From contig QWDA01000004.1 of assembly GCA_003605175.1 (NCBI GenBank), positions 248,001-312,000 on the forward strand: 64,000 bases of DNA. Reading direction: 5' to 3'. The translations under genes were made by a program, and so were the position numbers. Below are positions 61,549-64,000 of the stretch, one piece after another; position 1 is the first letter of the stretch; each line of letters begins with the position of its first letter. The notes beneath the pieces were generated by a model. That model did not search any database and was not told where the DNA came from. It saw only the letters and a list, made by a program, of their open reading frames with translations. The stretch is from Paracoccaceae bacterium. Lineage in GTDB: Bacteria; Pseudomonadota; Alphaproteobacteria; Rhodobacterales; Rhodobacteraceae.

Positions 61549-62279
61549 GCCAGAAACCCCTCGTCCGCCTCCACCTCTACTTCGCCCGCGACGTGCCGAA
61601 GGCGGTGATCCTCCGGCAAGGGCCGACCCGCCAGTTCCGGATGATCCTCTGGGATTTGCGCGACGATAGCTTCGAGGATGGGCAGTGGACCAAGAACAGG
61701 GTCTATCCCGAGCGCTGTGCAGTCTCACCGGACGCGCGGCACTTCCTCTACTTCATGCTCGATGGCCACTGGGGCGCCGAGGCAATGGGCTCCTACACGG
61801 CGCTGTCGCGCCCGCCTTACTGGACGGCGCTGGCGCTGTTCCCGCAAGGCGATACCTGGGGCGGCGGCGGTGTGTTCATCGACGATACGCACTACCTGGC
61901 CGATGGTGGGCCGGACATCATCGGGCGCGACGAAGGTCTCGTGAGAGTCCACCGGGGCGCGGTGACGAAGGATTGCAAATCGGGCCTGCGGCTGCCGAGC
62001 GGTGCCCCGACACCGCTCGACCGCAACGTTCGGGAGCGGATCCTCTCTCTTGACGTTCCACCTTCCGACAGCGCCTTGGCGATGGCCCTCGCTCCCCGGG
62101 ACAATCCTCTCGATCGCTACGACACGCAGGGTGGATGCCTCTATCGGCGAGAGGGTGGCGAGATGACGTTGATCCGAGATTTCACCGACATGGCTTTCGA
62201 GCCTGTCTGCGCACCCTATGATTGGCGCAATGACGAATCCGAGAATTGGCATCCGCTTGACGACGAAGGCCGCGCATGA
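61545..62279 (+). CDS. Unknown 244-aa protein
   Basis: The product (MSQKPLVRLHLYFARDVPKAVILRQGPTRQ...) is a soluble, Trp/Asp/Gly-rich protein with features of a beta-propeller-like repeat: SPDARHFLYFMLDGHWG, SRPPYWTALALFPQGDTWGGGGVFIDDTHYLADGG, TQGGCLYRREGGEMTLIRDF. No signal peptide is seen. The start at 61545 is in an ATGA overlap with rsmE; the stop overlaps the next gene in the same way. It appears inserted between rsmE and gshA. Function unknown. Confidence 0.7.
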   Translation: MSQKPLVRLHLYFARDVPKAVILRQGPTRQFRMILWDLRDDSFEDGQWTKNRVYPERCAVSPDARHFLYFMLDGHWGAEAMGSYTALSRPPYWTALALFPQGDTWGGGGVFIDDTHYLADGGPDIIGRDEGLVRVHRGAVTKDCKSGLRLPSGAPTPLDRNVRERILSLDVPPSDSALAMALAPRDNPLDRYDTQGGCLYRREGGEMTLIRDFTDMAFEPVCAPYDWRNDESENWHPLDDEGRA

Positions 62280-62809
62280 GCATCGGGTTCATCCGCCCGG
62301 AACTCCGCGAGCAGCTCTTCCGCTGGCGCGAGGCGCTTGTGGGGCTTGCCGTGATCCTCTTGGGGATCTGGTGGGCGAAGGGGGCGTTCGGGTTCCACCT
62401 CTGGCTCGGGATCGGGATGATCGTCTTGGGCGGGGTTATCGCCTGGGAAGGGCTGCGCCGGGCGCGGTTCCGGCCGGGGAGCGGAGGCGCGGGAGTTGTC
62501 GAGGTGGACGAGCGGCAGGTCACCTATTTCGGCCCGGAGGCCGGCGGATCGGTGTCGTTGGACGCGCTGGTGCGGGTGACGATCCTGACCACCGACGACG
62601 GCCCCGTGCAGGATGACGTGCATTGGATCTTCGAGGAGGAAGGCGGGGCCACGCTGATGATCCCGGCGGCGGCCGCCGGCGCCGAGCAGCTTTTCGATGC
62701 GCTGGCGGTGCTGCCGGGGGCGAACTACCAGGCGGTGCTGACGGCCATGGGCTCCGCCGTGCGCGAGCGGCATCTGGTCTGGGAGAAGGAGCACAGAAGG
62801 CTGCATTGA
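62276..62809 (+). CDS. Unknown two-helix membrane protein
   Basis: The 177-aa protein has two close membrane helices (about 20-36 and 42-58, ALVGLAVILLGIWWAKGAFGFHLWLGIGMIVLGGVIAW). A cytosolic domain with strands VVEVDERQVTYFGPEAGGSVSLDALVRVTIL and VHWIFEEEGGATLMIP, then two helices, follows. This looks like a small PH-like or DUF domain on a membrane hairpin. It overlaps the preceding gene by four bases (ATGA). No family is named with confidence. Confidence 0.75.
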   Translation: MSIGFIRPELREQLFRWREALVGLAVILLGIWWAKGAFGFHLWLGIGMIVLGGVIAWEGLRRARFRPGSGGAGVVEVDERQVTYFGPEAGGSVSLDALVRVTILTTDDGPVQDDVHWIFEEEGGATLMIPAAAAGAEQLFDALAVLPGANYQAVLTAMGSAVRERHLVWEKEHRRLH

Positions 62810-62870
62810 CTTGCCCGCGTTTTGCAGACACCTCTGACCCTTCAGGCGAGGCGGCCGCGGGAGAGCCCAC

Positions 62871-64000
62871 ATGTCGATACCCCAGTCCGGCGGCGGGCCG
62901 ATCGAGCGGCCCGAGCAGTTGGCCGAATATCTCGCCGAGGGCTGCAAGCCCAGGGAAGACTGGCGGATCGGCACCGAGCACGAGAAGTTCGGCTATTGCA
63001 AGGACACGCTGAAGCCGCTGCCCTATGACGGGCCGCGTTCGATCCGGGCGATGCTCGAGGGGCTGCGGGACCGCTATGGCTGGGCGCCGGTCGAGGAGGC
63101 CGGAAGCATCATCGGGCTCGTGAAGGACGGCGCCAATGTCTCGCTGGAGCCGGGCGGGCAGCTCGAACTCTCGGGTGCGCCCCTGGAGACGATCCACGAG
63201 ACCTGCGACGAGGTGAACGAGCATCTGCGCGAGGTGCAATCGGTCGCCGACGAGATCGGCGCGCGGTTCATCGGGCTCGGCGCGGCGCCGCATTGGCGGC
63301 ACGAGGACATGCCGGTGATGCCCAAGGGGCGCTATCGGCTGATGACCGATTACATGGGGCGCGTGGGCACTCATGGCACCCAGATGATGTATCGGACCTG
63401 CACGGTTCAGGTGAATCTCGACTTCGCCACCGAAGCCGACATGGTGCAGAAGCTGCGCGTGGCGCTGGCTCTGCAGCCGGTGGCGACGGCGCTGTTCGCG
63501 AATTCGCCGTTCTTCGAGGGCAAGCTCAACGGTCACAAGTCCTGGCGCTCGCGGATCTGGCGGGATCTCGACGGGGCGCGGACGGGGATGCTGCCCTTCG
63601 TGTTCGAGGAGGGGTTCGGCTTCGAGCGCTATGTGGATTACGCGCTCGATGTGCCGATGTATTTCGTCTATCGCGACGGGAAGTATATCGACGCGCTGGG
63701 CCAGTCGTTCCGCGATTTCCTGGCCGGGAAGCTGCCGGCGCTGCCGGGCGAGGTGCCGACGCTGTCGGATTGGGCGGATCATCTGACGACGATCTTTCCC
63801 GAGGCAAGATTGAAGAAATTCATAGAGATGCGCGGTGCCGACGGCGGGCCGTGGCGGCGGCTCTGTGCGCTGCCGGCGTTCTGGGTCGGGCTCACCTATG
63901 ACGCGGGGGCGCTCGACGCGGCCTGGGATCTGGCGAAGGGGCTGGATGCGGAAACGCGGGAAGGATTGCGGATGGCGGCTTCGGTGTCTGGGCTGCAGGG
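62871..64000 (+). CDS. gshA: Glutamate--cysteine ligase, 3' end outside window
   Basis: The enzyme makes gamma-glutamylcysteine, the first step of glutathione synthesis. From the ATG at 62871 the frame stays open to the end of the window (376 codons). It shows the plant/alphaproteobacterial type signatures: [13 protein letters not shown] near residue 30-42, [77 protein letters not shown] and [22 protein letters not shown]. About 80 residues are missing compared with a usual 455-aa protein. Confidence 0.94.
   Translation, partial: MSIPQSGGGPIERPEQLAEYLAEGCKPREDWRIGTEHEKFGYCKDTLKPLPYDGPRSIRAMLEGLRDRYGWAPVEEAGSIIGLVKDGANVSLEPGGQLELSGAPLETIHETCDEVNEHLREVQSVADEIGARFIGLGAAPHWRHEDMPVMPKGRYRLMTDYMGRVGTHGTQMMYRTCTVQVNLDFATEADMVQKLRVALALQPVATALFANSPFFEGKLNGHKSWRSRIWRDLDGARTGMLPFVFEEGFGFERYVDYALDVPMYFVYRDGKYIDALGQSFRDFLAGKLPALPGEVPTLSDWADHLTTIFPEARLKKFIEMRGADGGPWRRLCALPAFWVGLTYDAGALDAAWDLAKGLDAETREGLRMAASVSGLQ

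Overview
The window is 64 kb of high-GC alphaproteobacterial chromosome, most likely from the Rhodobacteraceae/Paracoccaceae. The evidence is the GANTC methylase CcrM, a GTTC-N7-GTTC-type LexA box in front of dnaE2, the gpmI-envC-ctpA-rppH order, a DUF1285/MoxR/DUF58 cluster, and strong translational coupling through ATGA or GTGA overlaps throughout. No rRNA, CRISPR array or IS element is visible. One tRNA gene, tRNA-Pro(CGG), is present.

Layout. 0-14.6 kb is core chromosome: a lytic transglycosylase, then leftward tag and a dnaE2 lacking its C-terminal domain, the cell-envelope operon gpmI-envC-ctpA-rppH, ccrM with three GANTC sites upstream, rnhB, three small envelope proteins of unknown function (one with a winged-helix-like tail), and galU. 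14.9-27.6 kb is an integrated mobile element in the 3' half of tRNA-Pro, bounded by a 51-bp direct repeat. 27.7-41 kb holds a DMT transporter, DUF2167 protein, glutaryl-CoA dehydrogenase, a six-gene coupled operon for oxidative (De Ley-Doudoroff type) galactose catabolism, an Hpt / REC-PP2C signalling pair, two Nudix enzymes, Hsp33 and the CCA-adding enzyme. 41-47 kb has three tandem paralogous ABC half-exporters. 47-64 kb holds an RNA methyltransferase, an L,D-transpeptidase lipoprotein, a WYL regulator with a VOC protein, the MoxR-DUF58-DUF4159 cluster, a BON/OmpA protein, ubiA, rsmE and the start of the glutathione gene gshA.

The most interesting system is the 12.7-kb element. It carries integrase, a putative excisionase, a Prim-Pol/VapE replication gene, an iteron array resembling a replication origin, and a lambda-like DNA packaging and head module (TerS, TerL, portal, protease-capsid fusion, gpW, DUF2190 cement). 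It has no recognisable tail, tape-measure, lysis or CI-type repressor gene. That composition matches the concept of capsid-forming phage satellites (cf-PICIs), which make their own heads and borrow tails from a helper phage. Its replication gene carries an in-frame TGA inside the primase active site, and a small block of unknown, partly AT-richer genes sits between terL and portal.

Nearly all element genes read leftward, as one long unit from the replication gene through packaging to xis and int. The single rightward gene (21078-21320) is a candidate regulator. In the flanking chromosome, most genes form tightly packed operons whose start choices are decided by 1-4 base overlaps with the upstream stop.
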